A DNA stretch of 64,000 nt, from positions 29,211 to 93,210 of the forward strand of contig OMYO01000003.1 in NCBI GenBank assembly GCA_900315285.1. The letters run 5' to 3'. The translations under genes and the position numbers were made by a program. The notes beneath the pieces are model-generated. The model searched no databases. It was not told the DNA's origin and saw only the letters and a list, made by a program, of their open reading frames with translations. This DNA is from an uncultured Eubacteriales bacterium (GTDB lineage Bacteria; Bacillota; Clostridia; Oscillospirales; Acutalibacteraceae). This document shows, piece after piece, positions 17,119 through 26,621 of this stretch (position 1 is its first letter; each line of letters starts with the position of its first letter).

Positions 17119-18672
17119 ATGCCTTATCAGAGCAACCGGGCCGTTGTCGGCGTCAGCGGCCATTCCCGGGTAAAAACAGCTGCCCTTATCTCTGCCCTGG
17201 CAGTGCTTTTGGCGGTGGTCATTTTCGTCGCCGTAAATCCCCGTGATTTCACGCAGATTTTTCTGACGGACTCCGCCTATGCCAGAAATATAATCGGCCA
17301 TAATGCCAGAACACTTCGGAAGGCCGCCGAGCCGACGCTTCAGTATCTGGATGCCGGAAAACAATATGAGACAGACGGAAAACTCGGCCTGAACCTGTCT
17401 GCTGGTCTCTCAAAACAGATGGGAGATGACCTGCTGGCGGATCAGGTGGAAAAATATGTCAGTACATTTACGTTCCAGACTGAATCGCGCATGCAGCAGG
17501 GCAACCTTTGCGGCGAACTCCATCTGAATGACGCTGACGGACCGGTCATGGATACCCAGATGGTGGCCGGAAACGGTCGGCTCGACGTCAACCGAAACCA
17601 GCTCCCGCTCGGATGGCAGCGCACAGAGACCTCGCAGGCCAACAGCGGCTGGAACCAGGTGCTGGACAGCAGAACAAAGCGGCTTCTCCGCAGTTCAGAT
17701 GTCCAGGACGAAGTCCAGAAATGTGTGAAGAAGGGCTTCCGAAACATGCGCAGTGACTTTTCCGTGAGTGTGGAGAACAACTGCGACTTCCTCCTTGCCG
17801 ACCGCTACGCGAGCGGTGACCGGCTGAACATTGTCATGGCGCCGCAGGATCTCTCGTCATTGGTGCAGAACTCATTCTGGTACATGAAAGATGACGCAAA
17901 ACTGCTGAAGGTCTGCAATGAGGTGCTCGGAACGGGTGAGACGTTCCGAGATCAGGAGACCTTTGGCTCCTATATCTATGATCTTGGCTCCCGAATTCTG
18001 GGGCAGATCAGCAGCAGCGGCTTCAAAGGGGCATCCCTCGACCTCTGCGTTGACCGGCACAGAAATATTACGGCCGCCAATATCCTTATTAAGAGGGACG
18101 GCGGAGACATTGCCATCAATGCAATCCTGAAGGATGCCAAGGACCGGGGTCCTGCCCTGAAGGTTCGCAGAGACGGCAGTCAGCTGATCTATGTGGATGC
18201 CAGAAAACGCACTGCCAGAGACGGCAAGGCGGACATCACCTTCGGAACATCGGAACGTACCACATTCCACTGGTCCAACTTTGGAATGGACAACGGACTT
18301 CCCTTCGGGCGGTTCCGGCTCGACCCGGTTCTGCTCAACAGTCTGAAGGCGTTTGGCCCGGTGGGCTTTGACATGACGTTCCGGGCAGCCGAGAAGGGCA
18401 ATGGAGTTCGTCAGGACGGTACCGTATCCCTTGGAAATATAGGGACGTTCACCGTTGGAGCCGATATCAAGTCGGTCACCCCAGTGGAAATGCGCATTCC
18501 AAACGACGTAGAAATTACAACAGCTTCAGAAGAAGTGGTACAGCAGGCCTGGAACAACTACCTGTTCACAGAGCTGCCGAAGACCCATCCACAGTGGCGC
18601 TCCATCGTCTTGAAGCTCAATAATATTCTGCAGGAATATGCCATTGCCCAAACTTATGGAAATTCTTATTGA
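17119..18672 (+). CDS. Uncharacterised protein with one N-terminal membrane anchor and a large outside domain
   Basis: A 517-residue protein I do not recognise. A basic N terminus is followed by one strongly hydrophobic segment (~20-40, ALISALAVLLAVVIFVAV), so about 475 residues should lie outside the membrane. There is no lipobox or peptidase signal. The body is rich in Asp, Arg and Asn with several beta-like stretches and ends in a Tyr/Gln-rich region. Ribosome-binding GGGAGAGGAG precedes the ATG. It diverges from lexA and shares the spacer with the SOS box, so SOS control is possible. Similar anchored proteins of unknown function exist in Clostridia. Confidence 0.8.
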   Translation: MPYQSNRAVVGVSGHSRVKTAALISALAVLLAVVIFVAVNPRDFTQIFLTDSAYARNIIGHNARTLRKAAEPTLQYLDAGKQYETDGKLGLNLSAGLSKQMGDDLLADQVEKYVSTFTFQTESRMQQGNLCGELHLNDADGPVMDTQMVAGNGRLDVNRNQLPLGWQRTETSQANSGWNQVLDSRTKRLLRSSDVQDEVQKCVKKGFRNMRSDFSVSVENNCDFLLADRYASGDRLNIVMAPQDLSSLVQNSFWYMKDDAKLLKVCNEVLGTGETFRDQETFGSYIYDLGSRILGQISSSGFKGASLDLCVDRHRNITAANILIKRDGGDIAINAILKDAKDRGPALKVRRDGSQLIYVDARKRTARDGKADITFGTSERTTFHWSNFGMDNGLPFGRFRLDPVLLNSLKAFGPVGFDMTFRAAEKGNGVRQDGTVSLGNIGTFTVGADIKSVTPVEMRIPNDVEITTASEEVVQQAWNNYLFTELPKTHPQWRSIVLKLNNILQEYAIAQTYGNSY

Positions 18673-18697
18673 CAAATAAAATATCAGAGGATATACT
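18669..18697 (+). promoter_or_regulatory. infC operon promoter
   Basis: Perfect TTGACA at 18669-18674, 17 bases, TATACT at 18692-18697. It overlaps the stop codon of the preceding gene and is 157 bases from infC, leaving a long structured leader. Confidence 0.82.
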
Positions 18698-18840
18698 ATT
18701 GCAGAAAACAAAGCAGGACGTGCCGTCCTCACCTTATGGAATATCGCTTCCATGGGTCAATATTCGGAGATCTTTTGATTATAGACGGATATTGCACGGA
18801 CGGATACTGCATCGCCCGTGCTTATTTTTTTCTGAAACTG
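18698..18840 (+). ncRNA. Structured leader of infC-rpmI-rplT (candidate L20-type autoregulatory leader)
   Basis: The transcribed leader contains stem-loops AGGAC/GTCCT (18715-18729) and ATGGAA/TTCCAT (18736-18753), then the terminator-like hairpin at 18794. In other Bacillota, excess L20 acts on such a leader to stop transcription of infC-rpmI-rplT. The order and spacing match; a covariance match was not possible here. Confidence 0.6.
18794..18831 (+). terminator. Attenuator hairpin directly before infC
   Basis: GCACGG pairs with CCGTGC (six pairs), followed by TTATTTTTTT. It ends 9 bases before the infC ribosome-binding site, so it is a leader attenuator and not the end of the preceding gene's transcript alone. 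Confidence 0.75.
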
Positions 18841-18853
18841 GAGGTGCTTGAAC

Positions 18854-19417
18854 ATTAGCAAGAATATGACGCAGATCAACGGCGACATCCGCGACAGAGA
18901 AGTCCGGGTCATCTCCGCCGACGGCGAACAGCTGGGCATCATGTCTGCCAGAGAGGCCAACAAACTGGCAGAGGAGAAAAATCTGGATCTGGTAAAGGTC
19001 GCGCCCCAGGCAAAGCCGCCGGTGTGCAAGATCATGGACTATGGCAAATACCGTTTCGAACAGACGAAACGGGAGAAAGAGGCCAAGAAGAAGCAGCATG
19101 TCATCGAGATCAAGGAGGTTCGCCTCTCACTGAAGATCGACAAGCACGACTTCGACACCAAGGCGAATCAGGCCTGCAAGTTCCTGAAAGGCGGGGACAA
19201 GGTCAAGGTCTCCATCCGGTTCCGCGGAAGGGAAATGGCCCATCCGAAGAACGGCTATGAGATCATGGACAAGTTTGCCGAGGCCTGCAGTGAATACGGC
19301 GTCATTGAGAAGAAACCGAAGCTGGAAGGCCGGCAGATGCTGATGTTCCTCACCGCCAAGACCGCCAAACCGCCGAAGAAGGCAAAGGCCGCCAAACCGG
19401 CTGCAAAACAGCAGTAA
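18854..19417 (+). CDS. infC: Translation initiation factor IF-3
   Basis: A 187-residue IF-3 with an N-terminal domain ([14 protein letters not shown]), linker and C-terminal domain ([24 protein letters not shown]). It keeps ribosomal subunits apart and checks start codons. The start taken is ATT at 18854: GGAGG at 18840-18844 is 9 bases before it but only 3 bases before an in-frame TTG at 18848. The AUU start followed by SKN-type residues matches the IF-3 convention, giving autoregulation by codon discrimination. The last ~20 residues are Lys/Ala/Pro-rich. Confidence 0.93.
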   Translation: MSKNMTQINGDIRDREVRVISADGEQLGIMSAREANKLAEEKNLDLVKVAPQAKPPVCKIMDYGKYRFEQTKREKEAKKKQHVIEIKEVRLSLKIDKHDFDTKANQACKFLKGGDKVKVSIRFRGREMAHPKNGYEIMDKFAEACSEYGVIEKKPKLEGRQMLMFLTAKTAKPPKKAKAAKPAAKQQ

Positions 19418-19440
19418 ATAATCCAAGGAGGATTTCAATA

Positions 19441-19638
19441 ATGCCGAAAATCAAAACTCACAGCGGCGCCAAGAAGCGCTTTAAACTTTCCAAGAATGGC
19501 AAGCCGAAGATCGCTCATGCCAACAAGTCCCACATCCTGACCAAGAAGAACACCAAGAGAAAGAGAAATCTGCGCAAACAGACTGTCGCCGACAAGACGA
19601 ACCAGAAGCAGATCAAACGTCTCGTTCCTTATAAATAA
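19441..19638 (+). CDS. rpmI: 50S ribosomal protein L35
   Basis: A 65-residue basic protein beginning [20 protein letters not shown], normal length for L35. It lies 23 bases after infC and 48 bases before rplT, with AGGAGG before its ATG. Confidence 0.98.
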   Translation: MPKIKTHSGAKKRFKLSKNGKPKIAHANKSHILTKKNTKRKRNLRKQTVADKTNQKQIKRLVPYK

Positions 19639-19686
19639 GCCGCATCGCTGTATTTTAGGAACATTAACTAACGGAGGAAAACCACA

Positions 19687-20043
19687 ATGGCTCGTGTAAA
19701 AGGCGCAATGATGACGCGCAAAAGAAGAAATAAGACTCTGAAGCTCGCAAAGGGCTATTACGGCGGTAAGAGCCGTCTTTTCAAGACTGCCAAAGAGGCC
19801 GTCATGAAATCCGGCAACTATGCCTATATCGGAAGAAAGCAGAAGAAGCGTGAGTTCCGCAGAATCTGGATTACCCGCATCTCCGCTGCCTGCAAGCAGA
19901 ACGGCATGAACTACTCCACGTTCATCAACGGTCTGAAGAAGGCCGGCATCGACCTAAACCGGAAGATGCTCTCTGAGATCGCCATCGCCGACCCGGCTGC
20001 CTTCACCGCTCTCACCGAGCAGGCTAAGGCCGCTCTCAAGTGA
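19687..20043 (+). CDS. rplT: 50S ribosomal protein L20
   Basis: A 118-residue protein starting [20 protein letters not shown] and continuing with [16 protein letters not shown], a complete L20. It binds 23S rRNA early in assembly and in many Bacillota represses its own operon via the leader. It is preceded by GGAGG and followed by a strong terminator. Confidence 0.98.
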   Translation: MARVKGAMMTRKRRNKTLKLAKGYYGGKSRLFKTAKEAVMKSGNYAYIGRKQKKREFRRIWITRISAACKQNGMNYSTFINGLKKAGIDLNRKMLSEIAIADPAAFTALTEQAKAALK

Positions 20044-20063
20044 GAAACGAAACTTTGAGAAAA

Positions 20064-20094
20064 ACACGCCCGCGCGCATACGGGCGTGCTTTTT
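20064..20094 (+). terminator. Terminator after rplT
   Basis: Stem CACGCCCG/CGGGCGTG (8 perfect pairs) around CGCGCATA, then CTTTTT. Confidence 0.9.
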
Positions 20095-20117
20095 GCTTAT
20101 AAAGGGACCTGTGTCAA

Positions 20118-20936
20118 ATGGAATTCATCCAAAGTGTAAACAACCCGCGGGTCAAGCGCGCAGTGAAACTTCTGAACTCCTCCCGGGAGCGGCGGAAGGA
20201 ACAGCGCTTTGTCCTGGAGGGACTGCGGCTCTGTATGGATGTGGTGCGCAGCGGACTTACCGCTGAAGAGCTCTATGTCACCGAGGAACTAATGGCCCGG
20301 GAGCCGGAGAAGATAAACGAACTTGCGGCCGTGACGGAGTCTGTTTTCCTCATGAGCCGGCCGGTGGCCGAAAAGCTGACAGATACGCGAAATCCACAGG
20401 GTATCTGCTGCATTCTGCGTACACTTGACAAACAAAGGGACCGTAATAAAATAGAAAAAATGGACGAGTCCGGCAAGTATATCCTGCTGGAAAATGTCCA
20501 GGATCCCGCCAATCTCGGGGCCGTCAGCCGCACGGCAGAGGCCCTCGGACTCACGGGAATCATTGTCTCCGGCGGCTGTGACATCTACAGCCCCAAGGCC
20601 CTCCGGGCATCCATGGGTGCGCTTCTGCGCCTTTCGGTGCTGGAGACCGGAGACATCACAGGTACAATTGAAAACGCGAAGAAAAACGGTATGAAGACAT
20701 ACGCCTCAGTCCCGGACAGCCGGGCCGTCTCCGTCACAGATACGGACTTTTCCGGCGGCGCCATTGTCGTGGTGGGAAATGAGGCAAACGGTGTTACCGA
20801 AGAGACCCTCGCCAGTTGTCAGGGAACTGTTACAATCTCCATGGCCGGCCGGGCGGAATCCCTCAATGCGGGGGCAGCAGCCTCCATATTAATGTGGGAG
20901 ATGGTAAGACCGTATGAAAACAAAACCGAAAAGTAA
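20118..20936 (+). CDS. RNA 2'-O-ribose methyltransferase, TrmH/SpoU family
   Basis: A 272-residue SPOUT enzyme with an N-terminal L30e-like RNA-binding part (~1-100) and a C-terminal knot domain: motif 1 LLENVQDPANLGAVSRTAEA (~117-136), motif 2 IVVVGNEANGV, motif 3 SLNAGAAASILMWE. It methylates a ribose in rRNA or tRNA; the target cannot be chosen from sequence. Its end overlaps dprA by 23 bases. Confidence 0.9.
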   Translation: MEFIQSVNNPRVKRAVKLLNSSRERRKEQRFVLEGLRLCMDVVRSGLTAEELYVTEELMAREPEKINELAAVTESVFLMSRPVAEKLTDTRNPQGICCILRTLDKQRDRNKIEKMDESGKYILLENVQDPANLGAVSRTAEALGLTGIIVSGGCDIYSPKALRASMGALLRLSVLETGDITGTIENAKKNGMKTYASVPDSRAVSVTDTDFSGGAIVVVGNEANGVTEETLASCQGTVTISMAGRAESLNAGAAASILMWEMVRPYENKTEK

Positions 20937-22137
20937 CATCAAATATTGGATCTGGCTTCAGCTGGTCCTGGGAAGAGGCGCTCCCCTGGAACCTGTTTTG
21001 GAGGCGTTCCCAGAGGGACCGGAGTCTATTTTCCGGGCCGGTGAGAGGGAGTGGCGCCTAAGCGGTGTTTTCGGAAAAACAGCCCTGGCCCGTATGACAG
21101 ACCTGGACCTTCGCCCCTCCTATCGTATTTTGGAGCTCTGCGCCAAAATGGGCGTGGACCCTCTTTCTCCGGAGGATGGGGACTTTCCCGCTCCACTCCG
21201 GTATCTGCCAGACTGTCCCGCTGTGCTCTATGCTAAGGGCGACTCCTCCCTGTTGCGGATACCGGCGCTGTTTGCCATAGTGGGGACCCGAAGTGCACGG
21301 CGATCCAGTCTCCACATCGCCTCAGACTTTTCCGAACTCCTGACGCGCTGCGGAATGATCATCGTCAGCGGAGCAGCCCTCGGCGTGGACAGTGCGGCCC
21401 ATATTGGGGCGCTGAATGCCGGCGGCAAGACCATTGGGGTTCTTGGCTCCCCCTTCGGGTCTGACTACTTGAAACGCAATGAATCTCTTCGAAGATGTAT
21501 TGCGGAAAACGGGGTGCTGGTCACAGAACTGGCCCCGGAGCAGACCATGAATATGGGGGACTTTCCAAAGAGAAACCGGCTAATCTCGGGAATGACCTGC
21601 GGAACCCTCGTGGTGGAGGCGGCCGTCAAAAGCGGTTCCCTGATTACCGCCACCTGGGCAAACAGTCAGGGAAAGGACGTCTTTGCTGTACCCGGTGAGC
21701 CTACCACTTCTTTTCAGGGAAGCAATGAGCTTCTGGAAGCTGGTGCCATGACTGCCGAAAAGGCATGGGACATCCTGCAGGAGTACCGCTGCCGGGAACC
21801 CTATGCGAAATACCTTAATATAGAAGCAGTACCACAGGAGGAACTCCTCCGCAACTTAGTCAATACCGTCTCCGCGGAACCGGTCGCCCTGCGCCCGGAT
21901 ATTGCGGAGCGCTGCAATAGAAGAAGTCCGCAGAAGAAGGCGGGACCGGAACTCTCCCGAGCGGCGGCGGCCGTGTACGGAATTTTTTCGGGAACACCTG
22001 TGTCACTTCCGGAACTTCAGAAACAGTCCGGACTCTCCGGCACAGCGCTGCTGAGTGCACTGTCGGAACTGGAGGTCTTTGGTTACATTGAGACCCTGCC
22101 GGACAAGACCTATAACTACACCTCTCGAAGTGATTAG
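20914..22137 (+). CDS. dprA: DNA-processing protein DprA
   Basis: A 407-residue protein with the extended Rossmann fold (~105-310) that binds ssDNA and loads RecA during transformation or recombination: FAIVGTRSARRSS, IVSGAALGVDSAAHIGAL, GSPFGSDYLKRNESL and GDFPKRNRLISGMT are conserved. The N-terminal ~100 residues include a SAM-like helical part, and the last ~70 form a winged-helix-like region. It begins inside the preceding gene and is 11 bases from topA. Confidence 0.95.
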   Translation: MKTKPKSNIKYWIWLQLVLGRGAPLEPVLEAFPEGPESIFRAGEREWRLSGVFGKTALARMTDLDLRPSYRILELCAKMGVDPLSPEDGDFPAPLRYLPDCPAVLYAKGDSSLLRIPALFAIVGTRSARRSSLHIASDFSELLTRCGMIIVSGAALGVDSAAHIGALNAGGKTIGVLGSPFGSDYLKRNESLRRCIAENGVLVTELAPEQTMNMGDFPKRNRLISGMTCGTLVVEAAVKSGSLITATWANSQGKDVFAVPGEPTTSFQGSNELLEAGAMTAEKAWDILQEYRCREPYAKYLNIEAVPQEELLRNLVNTVSAEPVALRPDIAERCNRRSPQKKAGPELSRAAAAVYGIFSGTPVSLPELQKQSGLSGTALLSALSELEVFGYIETLPDKTYNYTSRSD

Positions 22138-22148
22138 AAAGGGACCCT

Positions 22149-24281
22149 ATGTCGAATCTCATTATTGTGGAGTCGCCGACGAAAATTCGGACCATCAAGC
22201 AGGTGCTGGGGGATGACTACGATGTCACCGCCTCCATGGGCCATGTGCGTGACCTGCCTGCCGCCCGTCTCAACGTCGACGTAAAAAACAACTTTGAACC
22301 GAAATATGCGGTCATCAAGGGAAAGGAAAAGCTTGTCAAAGAGCTGAAGGATTCTGTCCCGAAATATGACAATGTGTATCTCGCAACGGACCCCGACCGC
22401 GAGGGAGAGGCCATCTCCTGGCATCTCGCAGAGCTGCTCGGCCTGGATGAGAACGAGAAGAACCGGGTCACGTTCAACGAGATCACCAAGACCGGAATCA
22501 CGGAGGGCATGAAACACCCCCGCACCATTGATATGGATCTGGTGGATGCCCAGCAGACCCGCCGAATTCTCGACCGCCTCGTGGGTTACCGCATCAGCCC
22601 GTTTGTCTCTCAGAAGATCCGCCGCGGTCTCTCCGCCGGACGGGTACAGTCCGTCGCCGTCCGCCTCATCGTGGATCGCGAGGAAAAGATCCGGGCTTTC
22701 AAACCCGAGGAGTACTGGTCCATCGACGCAAAGTTCAATCCGCCCGGAAGCCGTAAACAGTTCCCGGCGGCCCTCGTCTCCGATGAGAAGGGCAAGGTCA
22801 AAATCTCCAGTAAAGAGGAGTCAGATAAATATCTTTCGCGTCTCGACGGGGCCGATTTCACCGTTGCCTCTGTGAAAAAGGGCACCCGCCGCAAGCAGCC
22901 TGCTCCCCCGTTTATTACTTCCACCCTGCAGCAGGACGCCTCCCGGCGTCTCGGTTTCCAGACACGCCGAACCATGAAGGTGGCCCAGGAACTGTACGAA
23001 GGTGTCAATATCCATGGAAATCAGGTCGGTCTCATCACCTACATGCGTACCGACTCCCTCCGTATCTCCAATGAGGCCCGCTCTGCTGCTAAGAACTATA
23101 TTCTCGGCGCTTACGGGGAGAAATATCTGCCGGAGAAGGACCGCTACTTTAAGGTCAGCGCCAAGGCCCAGGACGGCCATGAGGCCATCCGCCCCACGAA
23201 CGTCTCTCTGACGCCGGACGATGTCCGCGGCAGTCTGACAACCGACCAGTATAAGCTCTACCGCCTCATCTGGCAGCGGTTCCTGGCAAGTATGATGTCC
23301 AACTGCGTCCAGAGCACCATGAAGGTGGAAATCAAATCCGAAAAAGAGGGCACAGAGGGATACTGTACATTTTCGGCCAGCGGTTATAGTGTCAAATTTG
23401 ACGGTTTTACGACTCTTTACTCCCTCGATGACGCCAAGGCCGGCACCCAGCTGCCGGAGCTTAAAGAGGGCGACGAGCTGAAACTCCGCGACATCAAGGG
23501 AAACCAGCACTTCACCCAGCCGCCTGCCCGCTATACCGAGGCATCTCTGGTAAAGGCACTGGAGGAGAACGGCATTGGCCGACCCTCCACTTACGCCTCC
23601 ATCATCTCCACCATCCTTTCCCGGGAATATGTGGTCCGGGAGGGAAAGACCCTGAAACCCACCGAGCTCGGCGAGGCGGTCACAAAACTCCTGGAGAAGG
23701 AGTTTACCAAGTTCGTCAGCACGAAGTTTACTGCGGAGATGGAGACCGACCTGGATAAGGTGGCAGACGGCGAGGCCGACTCCGTGGAAATCCTACGGGA
23801 GTTCTACGATGAGCTGGAGGGTACCCTCACCAAGGCCAAAGAGGACATGAAGGGCCAGAAAATCCAGCTCGAAGAGGACAAGACCGACATCCCCTGCGAA
23901 AAATGCGGCCGCATGATGGTCATCAAGACCGGCCGCTACGGCAAGTTCCTCGCCTGCCCCGGCTACCCGGAGTGCAAGAACACAAAGCCCCTTATTATTG
24001 ATACCGGCGCCGTCTGCCCGAAGTGCGGCGGCAAGGTCATTCAGAGAAAATCCCGCCGCGGCTATGTCTTCTACGGCTGTGACAACTATCCGGACTGCGA
24101 CTTCAGCACATGGGACGTCCCCACCAAGGAGACCTGTCCCAACTGCGGAGGCAACCTGTTCAAGCACCGCGGAAAGCTCGTCTGCTTAAAAGACGGCTGC
24201 GGATATGAAAAATCAGCTTCCCGAAAGCGCAAAAAGCCCGACGGGGAGGACGATGCCCCACAGGAGGAGAAGAGTGAGTAA
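22149..24281 (+). CDS. topA: DNA topoisomerase I
   Basis: A 710-residue type IA enzyme that relaxes negative supercoils. The TOPRIM domain is at the N terminus (IIVESPTKIRTIKQVLG, later ATDPDREGEAISWHL). The catalytic Tyr lies in LITYMRTDSLRIS (~295-307). The C terminus has three zinc ribbons with CEKCG, CPKCG and CPNCG starts. Its stop region carries the start of trmFO. Confidence 0.97.
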   Translation: MSNLIIVESPTKIRTIKQVLGDDYDVTASMGHVRDLPAARLNVDVKNNFEPKYAVIKGKEKLVKELKDSVPKYDNVYLATDPDREGEAISWHLAELLGLDENEKNRVTFNEITKTGITEGMKHPRTIDMDLVDAQQTRRILDRLVGYRISPFVSQKIRRGLSAGRVQSVAVRLIVDREEKIRAFKPEEYWSIDAKFNPPGSRKQFPAALVSDEKGKVKISSKEESDKYLSRLDGADFTVASVKKGTRRKQPAPPFITSTLQQDASRRLGFQTRRTMKVAQELYEGVNIHGNQVGLITYMRTDSLRISNEARSAAKNYILGAYGEKYLPEKDRYFKVSAKAQDGHEAIRPTNVSLTPDDVRGSLTTDQYKLYRLIWQRFLASMMSNCVQSTMKVEIKSEKEGTEGYCTFSASGYSVKFDGFTTLYSLDDAKAGTQLPELKEGDELKLRDIKGNQHFTQPPARYTEASLVKALEENGIGRPSTYASIISTILSREYVVREGKTLKPTELGEAVTKLLEKEFTKFVSTKFTAEMETDLDKVADGEADSVEILREFYDELEGTLTKAKEDMKGQKIQLEEDKTDIPCEKCGRMMVIKTGRYGKFLACPGYPECKNTKPLIIDTGAVCPKCGGKVIQRKSRRGYVFYGCDNYPDCDFSTWDVPTKETCPNCGGNLFKHRGKLVCLKDGCGYEKSASRKRKKPDGEDDAPQEEKSE

Positions 24282-25590
24282 ACGCGCCACGGTCGTCGGC
24301 GCCGGTTTTGCCGGTGTCGAGGCGGCCGCCCAGCTCTCCCGGGCGGGCATTGCGGTGGATCTCTATGAGATGAAGCCAGTCCGCTATTCTCCCGCCCATA
24401 AATCGCCCGACTTCGCCGAACTCATCTGCTCGAATTCGTTTAAGGCAAAGCGCGTCGGCTCAGCTGCCGGGCTCATGAAAGAGGAGATGTCACAGTTCCA
24501 CAGTCTGTGTGTCTCCTGTGCCCAGGAAACAGCGGTGCCGGCAGGCGGTTCCCTGTCTGTGGACCGTGCTGCGTTTTCCCGTATGGTGACCGAGGCCATT
24601 GAGGGTGACCCGAATATCACGGTGCATCGCGAAGAGGTCACGAAGATCCCTGACGAGGGCGATGCAGTCATCATTGCCGCAGGACCCCTCGCCTCCGACG
24701 CACTGGCTGCCGACATAGAACAGCTCTGCGGAGACTCCCTCCACTTCTTTGATGCGGTGGCACCTATTGTCAGCGGCGACTCCGTCGACATGTCCCGGGC
24801 ATTCTGTCAGTCCCGGTATGACCGTGGAGGGGATGACGACTATATCAACTGCCCCATGAACAAAGAGGAGTACGAGCGGTTCTACGATGCGCTCATCCAT
24901 GCGGAGTCCGCGGAACTCCATGACTTTGACAAGAAACATGGCGTCTATGAAGGGTGCATGCCCATTGAGGTCATGGCATCCCGCGGGCCGGATACCATGC
25001 GGTTTGGTCCGCTGAAACCGGTGGGTCTGCGGGACCCCCACACCGGGCACCGCCCCTGGGCAGCACTCCAGCTGCGCAAGGAGACCCGGGAGGGTTCCAT
25101 GTACAATCTCGTCGGGTTCCAGACCAACCTGAAATGGGGAGAGCAGAAGCGCGTTTTCTCCATGATCCCCGGCCTGGAACATGCGGAGTTCCTGCGCTAC
25201 GGCGTCATGCACCGGAACACATTCCTGAATTCTCCGCAGCTTCTCGACGCGGACTTCCATTTCCGGGAGAGACCGGGCCTCTATTTTGCCGGGCAGATCA
25301 CCGGCGTGGAGGGGTATATGGAATCTGCCATGTCCGGTATTCTTGCGGGTCTCAATGCAGCCCGTTATATTAATGGTGAGGAACCGCTCATCCTGCCCCG
25401 TTTTACGATGATGGGTGCGCTCTCCTCCTATATCAGTGACAAGATGATAGAAAACTTCCAGCCGATGGGGGCCAATTTTGGCGTCATCCCGCCTCTGCCC
25501 GAACGGATCCGGGACAAGAAACAGCGCTATGAGGCGCTGGCGCAGCGCTCCCTCGACTGGTTCCATGAAAACCTTGGAGGTGCTCTATGA
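24274..25590 (+). CDS. trmFO: FADH2/folate-dependent tRNA U54 methyltransferase TrmFO
   Basis: A 438-residue flavoprotein that makes m5U54 in tRNA with methylene-tetrahydrofolate. The FAD-binding GAGFAGVEAAAQLSRAG occurs near residue 10, followed by CSNSFKAKRVGSAAGLMKEE, a family-specific motif. The GTG at 24274-24276 is preferred: GGAGG is 6 bases before it, and the sequence VSKRAT then leads into the FAD motif. It overlaps topA by 8 bases and plsX by 4. Confidence 0.95.
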   Translation: MSKRATVVGAGFAGVEAAAQLSRAGIAVDLYEMKPVRYSPAHKSPDFAELICSNSFKAKRVGSAAGLMKEEMSQFHSLCVSCAQETAVPAGGSLSVDRAAFSRMVTEAIEGDPNITVHREEVTKIPDEGDAVIIAAGPLASDALAADIEQLCGDSLHFFDAVAPIVSGDSVDMSRAFCQSRYDRGGDDDYINCPMNKEEYERFYDALIHAESAELHDFDKKHGVYEGCMPIEVMASRGPDTMRFGPLKPVGLRDPHTGHRPWAALQLRKETREGSMYNLVGFQTNLKWGEQKRVFSMIPGLEHAEFLRYGVMHRNTFLNSPQLLDADFHFRERPGLYFAGQITGVEGYMESAMSGILAGLNAARYINGEEPLILPRFTMMGALSSYISDKMIENFQPMGANFGVIPPLPERIRDKKQRYEALAQRSLDWFHENLGGAL

Positions 25591-26621
25591 AAATCATTGT
25601 CGATGCCTTTGGCGGCGACAACGCCCCTGCCGAAATCATCAAAGGTGCCATTGCCGCGACCCAGGAGCGGGAGGACCTTCAGATCATTCTGACCGGTCCC
25701 TCCAGCCAGATCCACAACTGTGTGAAAATGAACAGCCTCGACCTCGGTGACATCGAGGTCCGTGACGCCAAGTCCATCATCCCTGTGGATGTGGATCCGT
25801 TCAAGATCCGCCATGAGTACAACGAGAGCTCAATGGCCATCGGCCTCAAGATGCTGGCCGAGGACGAGGGGGATGCCTTCGTCAGCGCCGGCTCCACCGG
25901 TGCCGTCGTCGTGGGCGCCAACCTGTTTGTCAAGCGGATCAAGGGTGTTCGTAAGCCGGCCATCGGGACAATTGTGCCCGGCAAAAAGGGCCCGGTCCTG
26001 CTCATGGACTGCGGCGCCAACGACAACTGCTCCCCGGATGTCCTGAATTTCTTCGGACTCATGGGAAGCATCTACATGGAAAAGGTCATGGGCGTGGAGA
26101 ACCCGAAGGTTGGCCTCGCCAATATCGGAGTCGAGCCCAACAAGGGCACAGATCTTCAGCGTGGCGCCTATGAGGTCATGGAAAAGAACGATAAGATCAA
26201 TTTCATGGGCAACTGCGAGGTCCGGGACATCCTGTTCAACGCCGCCGATGTGGTCATTGCCGATGGATTCACCGGCAACATCATTCTCAAGACCATGGAG
26301 GGCGTCGCCAAGATGCTGCTCGGTAGTCTCAAGGACATCTATCTGAGCAGTGCGGTGACAAAACTCTCCTACCTCGGCGTCCGGAAAGGCATGCATGGCC
26401 TGAAAAACCAGTTTGACACGAAGAAGATCGGCGGGGCACCGCTCATCGGCATCAACAAGCCGGTCATCAAGGCCCATGGTTCCTCCAACGCCGAGGCCAT
26501 GAAAAACGCCATTTTCCAGGCCGCATCCTATGCCGAGTCCGGCGCCATCGATGTCATCCGGGACTCCATCCCCAGCAAGAGAGAAAGAATTTCGCCGGAG
26601 GCGAATACCAATGAGTCATAA
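25587..26621 (+). CDS. plsX: Phosphate acyltransferase PlsX
   Basis: A 344-residue enzyme that makes acyl-phosphate from acyl-ACP for membrane lipid synthesis. The N terminus MKIIVDAFGGDNAPAEIIKG and the conserved DCGANDNCSPDVL and NIGVEPNKGTDLQRGAYEVM identify it. The ATG overlaps the trmFO stop (ATGA). In many Bacillota plsX is followed by fab genes and acpP before rnc, but here rnc follows directly. Confidence 0.96.
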   Translation: MKIIVDAFGGDNAPAEIIKGAIAATQEREDLQIILTGPSSQIHNCVKMNSLDLGDIEVRDAKSIIPVDVDPFKIRHEYNESSMAIGLKMLAEDEGDAFVSAGSTGAVVVGANLFVKRIKGVRKPAIGTIVPGKKGPVLLMDCGANDNCSPDVLNFFGLMGSIYMEKVMGVENPKVGLANIGVEPNKGTDLQRGAYEVMEKNDKINFMGNCEVRDILFNAADVVIADGFTGNIILKTMEGVAKMLLGSLKDIYLSSAVTKLSYLGVRKGMHGLKNQFDTKKIGGAPLIGINKPVIKAHGSSNAEAMKNAIFQAASYAESGAIDVIRDSIPSKRERISPEANTNES

